64,000 nt of DNA. It comes from Caldicellulosiruptor diazotrophicus (GTDB lineage: Bacteria; Bacillota; Thermoanaerobacteria; Caldicellulosiruptorales; Caldicellulosiruptoraceae). Where the stretch lies: NCBI RefSeq assembly GCF_017347585.1, contig NZ_AP024480.1:2068001-2132000 (forward strand). The letters run 5' to 3'. Under the pieces are notes generated by a model. That model was not told where the DNA came from. It saw only the letters and a program-made list of their open reading frames with translations, and ran no database searches. The translations under genes and the position numbers were made by a program. Shown one piece after another: positions 1-10,886 of the stretch. Positions within the stretch are counted from its first letter, which is position 1; every line of letters starts with the position of its first letter.

Positions 1-559
1 AACTTTCTATGTACTGGTCTGCCTTTGGCAATACCGTTACAACATAGTCTGCTTTTGTGTAAATAAATTTTTCAAGTCTTCTCAAAAGCTTTACAATTAT
101 ACTCTCTTCCTTCAAAGCACCAAGGTCAATACCACTTTGGGGCCAAAGGTCCCTAACCTCTGCAATGAATCTGCATTGAAATTTTTTTGATAGTAGATAC
201 CCCACAATCCATGCAAGAGGATGAAATGAAGATGCCAATATTACATCAGGTTTTTCAAATTTTCTTGCAATGAAATAAAGGTTTTTGGCATATGAAAATA
301 TGTTAAAAAGTCTTTTTATATCATTCTTTTTATAAGGAAACGTCTTTATCCACACAAACTTTACTTTTTCATATTCCTCTATTTTAAACTTCTTGCCTTT
401 TTCTAACATCTCAACCCTTTGTTTGTGGTCAAAACTTGAAGCAAAGATGGTAACGCTATAGCCTCTTTCTGCAAGCTGCTTAGCAAAATCAAAATGCCTT
501 GTAATTCCCCCAACTTTTGGCGGGATTGCATAGTGATTAAATATCCAAACTTTCTTCAA
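1..559 (-). CDS. Glycosyltransferase family 4, N-terminal part (runs off window)
   Basis: About 186 N-terminal residues of a GT-B glycosyltransferase are visible; the C-terminal donor-binding half lies outside the window. The protein begins KKVWIFNHYAIPP and has a glycine-rich acceptor loop (KVGGITRH), then SSFHPL and EVRDLWPQSG, features I associate with WbuB-like cell-surface glycan transferases. The start is taken as TTG at 559, preceded by a purine-rich AGAGGAAGAAG stretch; no in-frame ATG fits better. It diverges from the GH94 operon, so the 255-bp gap should hold both promoters. Role inferred: transfer of a sugar to a lipid-linked or cell-envelope glycan. The exact donor and acceptor cannot be read. 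Confidence 0.8.
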   Translation of the reverse strand, partial: MKKVWIFNHYAIPPKVGGITRHFDFAKQLAERGYSVTIFASSFDHKQRVEMLEKGKKFKIEEYEKVKFVWIKTFPYKKNDIKRLFNIFSYAKNLYFIARKFEKPDVILASSFHPLAWIVGYLLSKKFQCRFIAEVRDLWPQSGIDLGALKEESIIVKLLRRLEKFIYTKADYVVTVLPKADQYIES

Positions 560-735
560 TCTTCTTCTTCCTCTCTAAAGATTACTTTCTTGAAGCTTTG
601 TTTATGTAACATATGCAAAATTTTTTTCATATTGAGTATACCACAATTTGAGTTGATTATTAATATCTAAAATCAAAGCTTTGGGTGGATTGTTTTATGT
701 CAAAATAGTGCAAAATAAAAGCAAAATAATTAAAG

Positions 736-762
736 TTGGCAGTTTGGTAAAAAAGGTATAAT
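736..762 (+). promoter_or_regulatory. Candidate promoter of the GH94 operon
   Basis: TATAAT at 757-762 with TTGGCA at 736-741. The spacer is only 15 bp, so the -35 is uncertain. It lies 53 bp before the first GH94 start. I see no convincing operator between the promoter and the ribosome-binding site AAAGGAG at about 800. Confidence 0.45.
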
Positions 763-814
763 TAAAGGTAGGCATAGGACCTTAACAAATATCTTCGGAG
801 AAAGGAGTTCAAAA

Positions 815-3250
815 ATGAAGTTTGGATATTTTGACGATGCCAAAAGAGAGTATGTCATAACAACACCTCTTACCCCATATCCATGGATAAATTATTTGGG
901 AATGAAAGACTTTTTATCTTTAATTTCTAACCACGCTGGGGGTTACTGCTTTTATAAGGACGCAAGACTTAGAAGAATAACAAGGTTCCGTTATAATAAC
1001 GTTCCGCTTGATATGGGCGGAAGATACTTTTACATAAAAGACAATGAGGATGTCTGGTCACCCTCATGGATGCCAACAAGAAAAGATCTTGAGTTTTATG
1101 AATGTCGCCATGGTCTTGGATATACAATCATAACAGGAAGAAGAAATGGCGTTGAGGTAGAGCAAACATTTTTTGTGCCAGTTGGTGAAAACTGTGAGAT
1201 ACACTATCTTAAGATAACAAACAAATCTATCCAGGCAAAGGATTTGACACTCTTTTCATTGATTGAGTTTTGTCTTTGGAACGCGCTTGACGATATGACA
1301 AACTTCCAAAGAAATTTAAGTACAGGTGAGGTTGAAATAGAAGGTTCTGTAATTTACCATAAAACAGAGTATAGAGAGCGTAGAAATCATTATTCTTTTT
1401 ATTCTGTAAACGTTCCAATCGATGGATTTGATACAGACAGGGACACGTTTCTTGGTCTTTACAGGGGATTTGATGCACCTTTAGCAGTTGAAAATGGAAA
1501 GAGTTTTAATTCAGAAGCTCACGGCTGGGCACCTATTGCATCGCATATGATAAAAATCTATTTGCAGCCAGGGGAGACAAAAGAGCTTGTATTTGTGCTG
1601 GGTTATGTAGAAAATGATGAAGACAAAAAATGGATTAAAAAAGGTGTTATAAACAAAGAAAAGGCTTACAAAATGATAGAAAAATTCAAAAACCCAGCAG
1701 ACGTTCAAAGATCATTCGAAAATTTGAGACAATTTTGGAGCAATCTATTGAACAAGTTTAACGTTCTGACTGGCATAGACAAGGTAGATAGAATGGTAAA
1801 TATCTGGAATCAGTATCAGTGTATGGTAACATTTAACCTGTCAAGAAGTGCTTCATACTTTGAGTCTGGAATAGGAAGAGGAATGGGGTTTAGAGATTCT
1901 AACCAAGATATCCTTGGTTTTGTTCACCAGATACCAGAACGTGCAAGAGAAAGAATACTGGATTTAGCCGCAACTCAGCTTGAAGATGGCGGTGCTTACC
2001 ATCAGTATCAGCCTCTTACAAAAAGAGGTAACAATGAAATAGGCGGCAATTTCAACGACGACCCGTTGTGGCTCATACTCTCAACTGCACATTACATCAA
2101 GGAAACAGGAGACTGGTCCATTCTTGATGAAATTGTTCCTTTTGAAAACGACCCACAAAAGTCTGCTTCAATGTTTGAACACCTAAGAAGAGCATTTTAC
2201 CATGTGGTGAACAACTTAGGACCGCATGGACTTCCACTCATAGGCAGGGCTGACTGGAATGATTGTTTGAACTTAAACGCATTTTCAACAAACCCTGATG
2301 AGTCGTTCCAGACATGTGATAATAAAGACGGCAAAACTGCTGAATCTGTTATGATAGCAGGGATGTTTGTATATGTTGGAAAGGAATTTGTAAAGATTTG
2401 TGAAAGGTTGGGCAAAGAAGATATTGCAAAAGATGCACAATACCACATTGAAAAGATGAAAGAGGCAATTTTAAATTATGGTTACGACGGTGAGTGGTTT
2501 TTAAGAGCATATGACTATTTTGGAAACAAAGTGGGAAGCAAAGAAAATGATGAGGGTAAGATATTTATTGAGACACAAGGTTTTTGTGTAATGGCAGGAA
2601 TAGGACTTGATGATGGAAAGGCTATCTGTGCACTTGATTCTGTTAAAAAGTATCTTGATACTGAACATGGAATAGTTCTTGTTCAGCCAGCTTTTACAGA
2701 GTACAAAATTCATTTAGGTGAGATTACAAGCTATCCGCCAGGCTACAAAGAAAATGCAGCGGTGTTTTGTCATAACAACCCGTGGATTATGATTGCAGAG
2801 TGCATAGTTGGAAGAGGTGATAGAGCATTTGAGTACTGGTCAAAGATTGCTCCATCATATAGAGAAGAGATAAGCGATGTGCACAAGCTTGAACCATATG
2901 TATACTGCCAGATGATTGCTGGAAAAGATGCGTACAAGCCAGGTGAAGCAAAAAATTCGTGGCTCACAGGTTCTGCTGCATGGAACTTTGTTGCAATGAC
3001 ACAATGGATTTTGGGAATAAGACCTGATTATGACGGTCTTTTGATAGACCCTTGCATACCAAGAGAGTGGAAAGGATTTACTGTAAAAAGAGTGTTCAGA
3101 AATGCAATTTACAATATACAAGTAAAGAACCCTGATGGCGTTTCAAAAGGTGTCAAAAAAGTTGTTGTTGATGGCAAAGAAATGTCTTCCAATTTAATAC
3201 CAGCTTTTTCAGATGGCAAAGAACATTTTGTTGAAGTGATAATGGGATAG
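815..3250 (+). CDS. cbp: Cellobiose phosphorylase (GH94)
   Basis: Cytosolic enzyme that splits cellobiose with phosphate into glucose 1-phosphate and glucose. The 811-aa length equals the clostridial cellobiose phosphorylase as I remember it. The N-terminal block ([24 protein letters not shown]) and [12 protein letters not shown] are family features. The catalytic general acid is D480 in [12 protein letters not shown], followed by the PDESFQTC segment typical of true cellobiose phosphorylases. The C-terminal [11 protein letters not shown] and LLIDPCIP belong to the alpha/alpha-barrel and end domain. No signal peptide. SD GGAG lies 7 nt before the ATG. It is 26 nt ahead of a second GH94 gene and surely co-transcribed with it. 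Confidence 0.93.
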   Translation: MKFGYFDDAKREYVITTPLTPYPWINYLGMKDFLSLISNHAGGYCFYKDARLRRITRFRYNNVPLDMGGRYFYIKDNEDVWSPSWMPTRKDLEFYECRHGLGYTIITGRRNGVEVEQTFFVPVGENCEIHYLKITNKSIQAKDLTLFSLIEFCLWNALDDMTNFQRNLSTGEVEIEGSVIYHKTEYRERRNHYSFYSVNVPIDGFDTDRDTFLGLYRGFDAPLAVENGKSFNSEAHGWAPIASHMIKIYLQPGETKELVFVLGYVENDEDKKWIKKGVINKEKAYKMIEKFKNPADVQRSFENLRQFWSNLLNKFNVLTGIDKVDRMVNIWNQYQCMVTFNLSRSASYFESGIGRGMGFRDSNQDILGFVHQIPERARERILDLAATQLEDGGAYHQYQPLTKRGNNEIGGNFNDDPLWLILSTAHYIKETGDWSILDEIVPFENDPQKSASMFEHLRRAFYHVVNNLGPHGLPLIGRADWNDCLNLNAFSTNPDESFQTCDNKDGKTAESVMIAGMFVYVGKEFVKICERLGKEDIAKDAQYHIEKMKEAILNYGYDGEWFLRAYDYFGNKVGSKENDEGKIFIETQGFCVMAGIGLDDGKAICALDSVKKYLDTEHGIVLVQPAFTEYKIHLGEITSYPPGYKENAAVFCHNNPWIMIAECIVGRGDRAFEYWSKIAPSYREEISDVHKLEPYVYCQMIAGKDAYKPGEAKNSWLTGSAAWNFVAMTQWILGIRPDYDGLLIDPCIPREWKGFTVKRVFRNAIYNIQVKNPDGVSKGVKKVVVDGKEMSSNLIPAFSDGKEHFVEVIMG

Positions 3251-3276
3251 AAAAATTTTAAGGAGGGTATTTTTTA

Positions 3277-5649
3277 ATGAATTATGGATACTTTGATTCT
3301 CAAAACAGAGAGTATGTTATAACAAACCCCAAAACACCAACTTCATGGGTAAATTATTTAGGAACAAGTGATTATTGTCTTATAATCTCAAACAATGCCT
3401 CAGGTTATTCTTTTTACAAATCCCCTAAGCTTGGAAGGGTCACTCGTTTCAGGTTCAATAGCATTCCAATGGACAGACCTGGAAGATATGTATATATCAA
3501 AGATGAAAAGACAAAAGACTTTTGGTCAATAAGCTGGCAACCTGTTGGAAAGCCTCTTGAAAGTTTTAACAGCATCTGTCGACACGGTCTTGGATATTCA
3601 ATATTTGAGAGTAAATATAGCAACATAACCTCATCTTTAAAAATCTTTGTACCAGTAGACAAACCAATTGAAATCTGGGAAGTTAAAATCAAGAATGAGT
3701 CGGGTGAGAAAAAGGAACTATCGGTATTTACTTATACAGAGTTCTGTCTTTGGAATTCCATGCTTGACATGATGGATTTTCAGTATATTCTTTACACCTG
3801 CAGAATGGGTTACAACAAAGAAGATGAAATTGTAGATTATTCTATCAAGCTCTGGAGTCCTTATGAACCAAAAGCTTTTTTCACATGCACAAATAAAAAG
3901 ATTGAAAGTTTTGATACAGATAGAGATGTATTTATTGGTCCATATAACAGTGAGGCTAATCCAGAAGCAATTCAAAACGGCAGGTGTTTTGGGTCAATTG
4001 CAATAGGTGGAAATCCATGTGCTGCAACACAGGTAAAAATTGAACTTCAGCCCGGTCAAGAAGAATACTTAGTGTTTGTACTGGGAATAGGAGATGCATA
4101 TAAGGAAGGAAAAGAATATAAAAAACTATTTGCATCAAAAGAAAATATCCAAAGAGAATTTGAAAAGGTGCAAAAGTACTGGGATGACCGGCTTAGCAAG
4201 TTCAAATGCTCAACACCAAGCGAGAAGATGAATTTGATGTTGAACATATGGAACCAGTATCAGTGCCATACAACATTTAACTGGTCAAGGTCTGCTTCAT
4301 TTATTGAAGCTGGTGGAAGAGACGGACTTGGCTTTAGAGATTCTTCACAGGACATTCTGGGCGTTGCACATTCAATCCCTCAAGAAGTAAGAAAAAGACT
4401 CATTGATCTTTTGAAGGCTCAGCTGTCTGAAGGATATGCGATGCATCATTTCCAGCCTCTTACATGGGCTCAAGGAGAACATAATATACCTCCACGAGAT
4501 AGAATTTATTCAGATGACCATTTATGGCTTTTGATTGCTGTGCCACACTATATAAAAGAAACAGGTGACTTTTCTATCTTAGATGAAGTTGTTGAATATG
4601 CGGACAAGTCAAGCGCTTCTGTTTATGAGCATTTAAAACAAGCTTTGGAGTTTTCATGGAGGCATAGGGGAAAGCATGGACTTTTGCTTGGTCTTGCTGC
4701 TGACTGGAATGATTGTATCAACCTCAAAGACGGTGGCGAGAGTACATGGTCAACCCAGCTTTATTACAAAGCTTTATCTGAGTTTATAGAACTTGCTGAG
4801 TATATTGGAAAGACTGATGATGCTGAAAAGTATAAAGCTTATAGAAATGAAATCAAAAAGGCAATGGAAGAGTATACATGGGATGGCGAGTGGTTTGTAA
4901 GAGGGTATTTGGCAAGCGGTAAAAAACTTGGGTCAAAAGAAAGTGAACAGAGCAAGATTTTCCTAAATTCTCAGTCATGGTCAGTATTCTCAGGCGCTTT
5001 TGTTGATGAAAAAGGCAAAATGGCAATGGACAGTGTTAAAAAATACCTTGCAACAGAACATGGATGTGTCAAAAACTGGCCAGCTTATGTTGATTATATT
5101 ATAGAGGTTGGGGCTGTAACCTCTTTCCCACCGGGATTAAAAGAAAATGCTGCAATTTTCTGTCATGCTAATACATGGGTAATTATTGCAGAGGCTGTAC
5201 TTGGAAGAGGCGATTATGCTTTTGAATACTATATGTCGTTCCTTCCTGCAAACAAAAATGATATTGCTGAAATCTACACAGCAGAACCTTATGTTTATTC
5301 CCAGTTTATCACCGGAAAAGAACATCCATATTATTTTGGCCGTGCGCGAAATCCATGGCTTACAGGTACTGCAACATGGGCATTTGTTGCAGCAACACAG
5401 TATATCCTTGGAATAAGACCTCACTATAAAGGGCTTATTATTGACCCATGTATACCACAGCAGTGGGACGGTTTTGAAGTTGAGAGAGTTTTCAGAGGAA
5501 GAAAACTTTCCATTAAGGTTTCAAATCCAGACCGTATTTCAAAAGGTGTTAAAAAGATATTAGTAAATGGAAAAGAGATTGTGGGTAATTTGATTCCATT
5601 AGAGTTGCTTGATGAAGAAAATGTAGTTGAAGTTTTGATGGGAAAATAA
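3277..5649 (+). CDS. Second GH94 phosphorylase, acceptor specificity uncertain
   Basis: A 790-aa paralogue of the preceding gene with the same architecture (NREYVITNP, WVNYLG, RPGRYVYIKD, NPWLTGTATW, IIDPCIP). The catalytic acid is D476 in LAADWNDCINLK. The following loop reads DGGESTW, which differs from PDESFQTC of cellobiose phosphorylase and resembles the GGGES loop I recall in N,N'-diacetylchitobiose phosphorylase. It is far shorter than clostridial cellodextrin phosphorylase (about 980 aa), although Caldicellulosiruptor paralogues are often labelled that way. SD AAGGAGGG precedes the ATG. Tandem placement with cbp and BglA points to a beta-linked glucose or related disaccharide, but the substrate is not proven by sequence. 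Confidence 0.85.
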   Translation: MNYGYFDSQNREYVITNPKTPTSWVNYLGTSDYCLIISNNASGYSFYKSPKLGRVTRFRFNSIPMDRPGRYVYIKDEKTKDFWSISWQPVGKPLESFNSICRHGLGYSIFESKYSNITSSLKIFVPVDKPIEIWEVKIKNESGEKKELSVFTYTEFCLWNSMLDMMDFQYILYTCRMGYNKEDEIVDYSIKLWSPYEPKAFFTCTNKKIESFDTDRDVFIGPYNSEANPEAIQNGRCFGSIAIGGNPCAATQVKIELQPGQEEYLVFVLGIGDAYKEGKEYKKLFASKENIQREFEKVQKYWDDRLSKFKCSTPSEKMNLMLNIWNQYQCHTTFNWSRSASFIEAGGRDGLGFRDSSQDILGVAHSIPQEVRKRLIDLLKAQLSEGYAMHHFQPLTWAQGEHNIPPRDRIYSDDHLWLLIAVPHYIKETGDFSILDEVVEYADKSSASVYEHLKQALEFSWRHRGKHGLLLGLAADWNDCINLKDGGESTWSTQLYYKALSEFIELAEYIGKTDDAEKYKAYRNEIKKAMEEYTWDGEWFVRGYLASGKKLGSKESEQSKIFLNSQSWSVFSGAFVDEKGKMAMDSVKKYLATEHGCVKNWPAYVDYIIEVGAVTSFPPGLKENAAIFCHANTWVIIAEAVLGRGDYAFEYYMSFLPANKNDIAEIYTAEPYVYSQFITGKEHPYYFGRARNPWLTGTATWAFVAATQYILGIRPHYKGLIIDPCIPQQWDGFEVERVFRGRKLSIKVSNPDRISKGVKKILVNGKEIVGNLIPLELLDEENVVEVLMGK

Positions 5650-5680
5650 CCTTTTAAAGTATGAAAAATAAAACTGCACG

Positions 5681-5730
5681 AAAAGAGGCACACCTCTTGT
5701 ATTTTAAAAGTGGTGTGTCTCTTTTTTTTT
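5681..5730 (+). terminator. Rho-independent terminator after the GH94 pair
   Basis: Stem AAAAGAGGCACACC / GGTGTGTCTCTTTT with one G-T pair, followed by a run of nine or more T. It separates the GH94 operon from the GH1 gene. Confidence 0.85.
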
Positions 5731-5744
5731 GTTTCTTTTCTTAA

Positions 5745-7256
<1,512 letters not shown>

Positions 7257-7274
7257 ATACAAGCAATAATAAAG

Positions 7275-7320
7275 AAAGGCTTTTGGAGGAGTTTTTGTTC
7301 CAAAAGCCTTTTTATATTTT
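7275..7320 (+). terminator. Terminator after bglA
   Basis: Stem AAAGGCTTTTGGA / TCCAAAAGCCTTTT with a short loop, followed by TTTATATTTT. Confidence 0.85.
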
Positions 7321-7463
7321 AGAAATTTTTTATACCAATATTCTTGCATGTTTTTGAATATATTTTCAAATTTTTCTCTTACTTTTAATATCCTTTTGTT
7401 AACATTAAATAAATAGTATTCTATTTTTTTTAAGCCAAAACAACTAAAGTATTTAAGCCACTA

Positions 7464-7491
7464 TTGACTTTTTTCAGCTATTTTTTATAGA
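7464..7491 (+). promoter_or_regulatory. Candidate promoter of the alpha-amylase gene
   Basis: TTGACT (7464-7469), 16-bp spacer, TATAGA (7486-7491); an alternative -10 TATAAT sits at 7493-7498. A LacI-type half-site-like sequence ACAAACGATTGCAT follows directly. The 7321-7463 stretch is AT-rich with no feature I can name. Confidence 0.5.
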
Positions 7492-7566
7492 ATATAATTA
7501 CAAACGATTGCATTCATATAGGAAAGGAGGAATAAAACAATAAAAATTTTTAAGGTCAGATGTATT

Positions 7567-7578
7567 GAAAACGTTTGA
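7567..7578 (+). promoter_or_regulatory. LacI/CcpA-type operator-like palindrome in the amylase leader
   Basis: GAAAACGTTTGA is a near-perfect palindrome (one mismatch to TCAAACGTTTGA) with the central CG typical of LacI-family operators. It lies in the untranslated leader, about 40 nt before the start codon, so a bound regulator would act as a roadblock. Confidence 0.45.
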
Positions 7579-7617
7579 TATCGTTAATTCAAACTCAAAA
7601 TAAGGAGGTTGTTTGGT

Positions 7618-9066
7618 ATGAAAGGTTTATTTAAAAAATTATCCAAAAAACTTTCTATTATTTCTCTCATAGTAATAATTGTATTTTTACTTACTTCTTC
7701 ACTATCTATCTATGCCGGTGTGATGATGCAGGGATTTTACTGGGACGTGCCAGCAGGAGGCACGTGGTGGGACACTCTTGCTTCAAAAGCGTATGAGCTT
7801 AAATACATGGTAGGAGGAAGTTATGGTATAAATCGTATATGGTTCCCTCCAGCCTATAAAGGCCAAGGTGGAGCTTATTCAATGGGGTATGATCCTCATG
7901 ACTACTATGACCTTGGCCAGTATTATCAAGATGGAACAACTGAAACAAGGTTTGGGTCCCAAGCTGAATTAAAAAATGCTATTTCAAAATATAAAAGCTA
8001 TGGCATATCTGTAACAGAAGATATTGTTCTGAATCACCGTTCTGGCGGTAAGAGCGAATATAACCCTAAGACTGGTACAAACACTTGGACAGATTTCACA
8101 AATACAGCAAGCGGTATGTGTCAGTGGCACTGGGATGCTTTTCATCCTAATAATTATTGTAGTGGTGACGAAGGAACATTTGCTGGTTTTCCAGATGTTT
8201 GCTATGCTTCAGGTCCAGCTTACAATGACATGAAAGCATGGATGAACTGGCTGAAATCATCCACAAATGCTGGTTTCGATAGCTGGAGATATGACTATGT
8301 AAAAGGTTATGGCTATTGGGTTGTAAAAGATTTTAATGCAGCAACATCACCCACATTCAGCGTTGGTGAATACTGGGACGCAAACACATCGACCCTTGAC
8401 TGGTGGGCAAATTCAAGCGGCGCTCACGTATTTGACTTTGCACTTTACTATACTCTGAGAGACATTTGCAACAATACAAGTGGCGGCGGGTACTTACCAA
8501 ATGTGTTTGATTATAGCAAGAGTTACGCTGCAAAGAATCCTTTCAAAGCAGTTACTTTTGTGGCAAATCACGACACAGATGAAATAGCCAATGACAAGAT
8601 GATGGCATATGCTTTCATTTTGACCTATCAAGGTTATCCATGCATCTGGTGGAAAGATTATTATGACTACGGTCTTGCAACAGGCGGTGGAGCATCACCT
8701 GGTGGCTGGGGAAATGGTATAAAACAACTTGTATGGTGTAGAGAAAAGCTTGCTGCTGGTTCACCTAACATTGAGATTCTAAAAAGTGATGATGGAGATC
8801 TAATTATTTATGGAAGCAAAGGTTATTCAACCTCAAGCCCAGGATATATCGTTGTAATAAATGACCATCCAAGTCAATGGAAAGGTGCATGGGTTCAAAC
8901 AAGCAACAGTTACTTAAAAGGTAAAACTTTAAAGGCTTATGCATGGTCTTCAACAGTATCAGGTCAAAATGTTCAACCACAAAACAAGTACTGTGATGCA
9001 AACGGTTGGGTAGAAGTTTGGGCACCTCCAAGAGGTTATGCTGTATATTCTGTAGATGGCCTATAA
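7618..9066 (+). CDS. Secreted alpha-amylase, GH13 (archaeal-type, GH13_7-like)
   Basis: 482-aa extracellular endo-acting enzyme cleaving alpha-1,4 bonds in starch or glycogen. A signal peptide with basic n-region (MKGLFKKLSKK) and hydrophobic core ends near residue 33 (IYAG). The mature protein starts VMMQGFYWDVP. The catalytic triad is D226 (WRYDYVKG), E251 (VGEYWD) and D319 (VANHDTD); the region I motif is DIVLNH. The order and spacing match Pyrococcus/Thermococcus alpha-amylases rather than typical clostridial ones. A (Ca,Zn)-site equivalent is visible (H176, C181, C195). The ATG at 7618 follows SD TAAGGAGG by 7 nt; an upstream TTG at 7609 overlaps that SD. No carbohydrate-binding module is seen. 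Confidence 0.94.
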   Translation: MKGLFKKLSKKLSIISLIVIIVFLLTSSLSIYAGVMMQGFYWDVPAGGTWWDTLASKAYELKYMVGGSYGINRIWFPPAYKGQGGAYSMGYDPHDYYDLGQYYQDGTTETRFGSQAELKNAISKYKSYGISVTEDIVLNHRSGGKSEYNPKTGTNTWTDFTNTASGMCQWHWDAFHPNNYCSGDEGTFAGFPDVCYASGPAYNDMKAWMNWLKSSTNAGFDSWRYDYVKGYGYWVVKDFNAATSPTFSVGEYWDANTSTLDWWANSSGAHVFDFALYYTLRDICNNTSGGGYLPNVFDYSKSYAAKNPFKAVTFVANHDTDEIANDKMMAYAFILTYQGYPCIWWKDYYDYGLATGGGASPGGWGNGIKQLVWCREKLAAGSPNIEILKSDDGDLIIYGSKGYSTSSPGYIVVINDHPSQWKGAWVQTSNSYLKGKTLKAYAWSSTVSGQNVQPQNKYCDANGWVEVWAPPRGYAVYSVDGL

Positions 9067-9082
9067 TATAAAAACTTTTACA

Positions 9083-9122
9083 TGTTCCCTTAGGGGCAAA
9101 ACCCCTAAGGGAACAATATTTT
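9083..9122 (+). terminator. Strong hairpin terminator after the amylase gene
   Basis: A perfect 14-bp stem TGTTCCCTTAGGGG / CCCCTAAGGGAACA with loop CAAAA, followed by ATATTTT. The T tract is imperfect, so some read-through into the next gene is possible. Confidence 0.75.
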
Positions 9123-9144
9123 AGGTGGAGGTAACAATAATAAA

Positions 9145-10326
9145 ATGATCAAAAAGAAAAAAACAGTTATTCTTATCTCATTGTTTCTATTGATAGCCTT
9201 GATTATTGCAAACATTGTTGTTGTGTACAACAATCAGCCCGAAAATCTAATAAACCTTTTCAGAAAAGTAGAATCTGTAATTAGCGGCAAATACATTGTT
9301 GATTTTTACCCTACAAAGGTGGAATTTCTTCAAACAGTCAAAGACCTTGTATACGATTTTGATAAAAATTCCTTACTAATTGATTATAAAGGGCTCAAGA
9401 TAAAGGCTAATCTCTCATCTCTTTTCCCAGAAGGAAACAAAATAGGCATAAGGCTCAAAATATATATAGAAAACCTTACAGGTACTAAATTAACTTTAAA
9501 CACAACAAATGTACTGTTGGGTTACAAAGGTGATTTGAACCAGTACTCATTTTTACCTCAACTTATTCAAAATTCCAACTATCCGCTAAATGTTGGAAAG
9601 AAATTGGAATTAAATTTGGTATATTATCCAGAAAATAATATATACACCCTGAGAAAATACGGCTATTATGGAGACCTTCGAGAAACATATTTTTTGGATC
9701 TAGGCTCTGCTATACTAATGAATAATCTAAAAAGTGTATTACCTATTAGAATCTATTTTTCTGCAGACAAAAAAGATTATGCGCAATATAAAAAAGTATT
9801 TAATAAGGAAAATATTTATACTGACTATGTCTGTAGGCTAACTTCCGAACAACTTTCTCTTCTAAAGTCCAGAAAAATAATTTTTTACCAGGATCAGATA
9901 GGTACTACCTTCATAAATGAACAGGTACCGTTAAGTTTAAATGTTTTTGAGCATAAGGGAGTGCTGTTTGTACGTGTTAAAATACCCCAGGGAAATTTAA
10001 TAATTGACCAAAAAGATATCTCCATTTCATATGATGGTATAAGTTGGGAAAGAAGTATAAATAAATTTAAAGACTTGCCCGCTCAATTCAAAAAAATGCT
10101 CATTAGCCCTAATGTATTAAATCTTGATATTAACTACCCATTCGAATATACCTTTAAATTCAAAGCCAAAAATACAAAAAAAATTTATTTAGATTTAAGC
10201 GGAATTGTGTTAAAAAATGACCATCATGACAATGAAAGAGATAACGCAAAGCACAATGAAAAAAGCTCTATAAAATACTCAGCTCTTGTTCCCATAAAAC
10301 TTCAACTTGTTAAGGCTGGCAATTAG
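9145..10326 (+). CDS. Exported membrane-anchored protein of unknown function
   Basis: 393 aa. Residues 3-5 onward are basic (IKKKK), followed by one hydrophobic segment (about 8-28, VILISLFLLIALIIANIVVV) that could anchor the protein or act as an uncleaved signal. No lipobox cysteine is present. The rest is beta-rich and asparagine/lysine/tyrosine-rich, predicted to lie outside the cell, and ends in a charged His/Asp/Asn tract (HHDNERDNAKHNEK). I recognise no family. It starts 22 nt after the amylase terminator with SD GGTGGAGG, so it may be expressed by read-through from the amylase promoter. A role in starch binding or amylase secretion is only a guess from position. Confidence 0.6.
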   Translation: MIKKKKTVILISLFLLIALIIANIVVVYNNQPENLINLFRKVESVISGKYIVDFYPTKVEFLQTVKDLVYDFDKNSLLIDYKGLKIKANLSSLFPEGNKIGIRLKIYIENLTGTKLTLNTTNVLLGYKGDLNQYSFLPQLIQNSNYPLNVGKKLELNLVYYPENNIYTLRKYGYYGDLRETYFLDLGSAILMNNLKSVLPIRIYFSADKKDYAQYKKVFNKENIYTDYVCRLTSEQLSLLKSRKIIFYQDQIGTTFINEQVPLSLNVFEHKGVLFVRVKIPQGNLIIDQKDISISYDGISWERSINKFKDLPAQFKKMLISPNVLNLDINYPFEYTFKFKAKNTKKIYLDLSGIVLKNDHHDNERDNAKHNEKSSIKYSALVPIKLQLVKAGN

Positions 10327-10378
10327 CATAAGCCAGCCTATTCTTGTTACTACTAAATTAATTGGAACAGTCACAATT

Positions 10379-10867
10379 TTATTTTCTAAAACAAACACAG
10401 CTATTCCGAAATATCACCCTTTCGTGTTCTAAGAGCCATTTCTTTTTGTCAATCCCTGCACTAAATCCTCCTAATGTCCCATCACTTTTTATAACTCTGT
10501 GACACGGAACAATTATCACAGCTGGATTTTTGCCAACGGCATTTCCAACAGCTCTTGAACCCTGGGGCATTCCAACTTTTTTCGCAAGCTCTCTGTAAGA
10601 AATTACACTTCCAAAAGGAACATCAATAAGCTTGCTCCAAACTCTCTTTTGAAACTCTGTTCCTTGCAGCTGAAGTTTTAACTCAAAATTGGTTCTCTTC
10701 CCCTCAAAATACTCTTCAAGTTGCAAAATAGCTTCTTTTACAACAGGGCAAATTAGCTCTTCTTCATCTTTTTTTGTAACAAACTGCACTGATACTATGC
10801 TATCATCTTCTCCTACAATCTTTATTAGTCCAATTGGAGACAGCAAATAACCAACAGATTTTTTCAA
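10379..10867 (-). CDS. ogt: Methylated-DNA--protein-cysteine methyltransferase (Ogt/MGMT)
   Basis: Suicide DNA-repair protein that moves the methyl group from O6-methylguanine to its own cysteine. The active-site signature is IIVPCHRVI, with the upstream helix-turn-helix region FGSVISYRELAKKVG and asparagine hinge GNAVGKNP. I place the start at TTG 10867 (LKKSVGYLLSPIG), preceded by GCGGGGGAA with about 7-nt spacing; a longer frame to 10927 would overlap the upstream gene by 41 bp and add residues absent in the family. The product is then 162 aa, the usual size. It is 19 nt downstream of the DUF1232 gene. Confidence 0.9.
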   Translation of the reverse strand: MKKSVGYLLSPIGLIKIVGEDDSIVSVQFVTKKDEEELICPVVKEAILQLEEYFEGKRTNFELKLQLQGTEFQKRVWSKLIDVPFGSVISYRELAKKVGMPQGSRAVGNAVGKNPAVIIVPCHRVIKSDGTLGGFSAGIDKKKWLLEHERVIFRNSCVCFRK

Positions 10868-10886
10868 TTTAAATTCCCCCGCTCTT

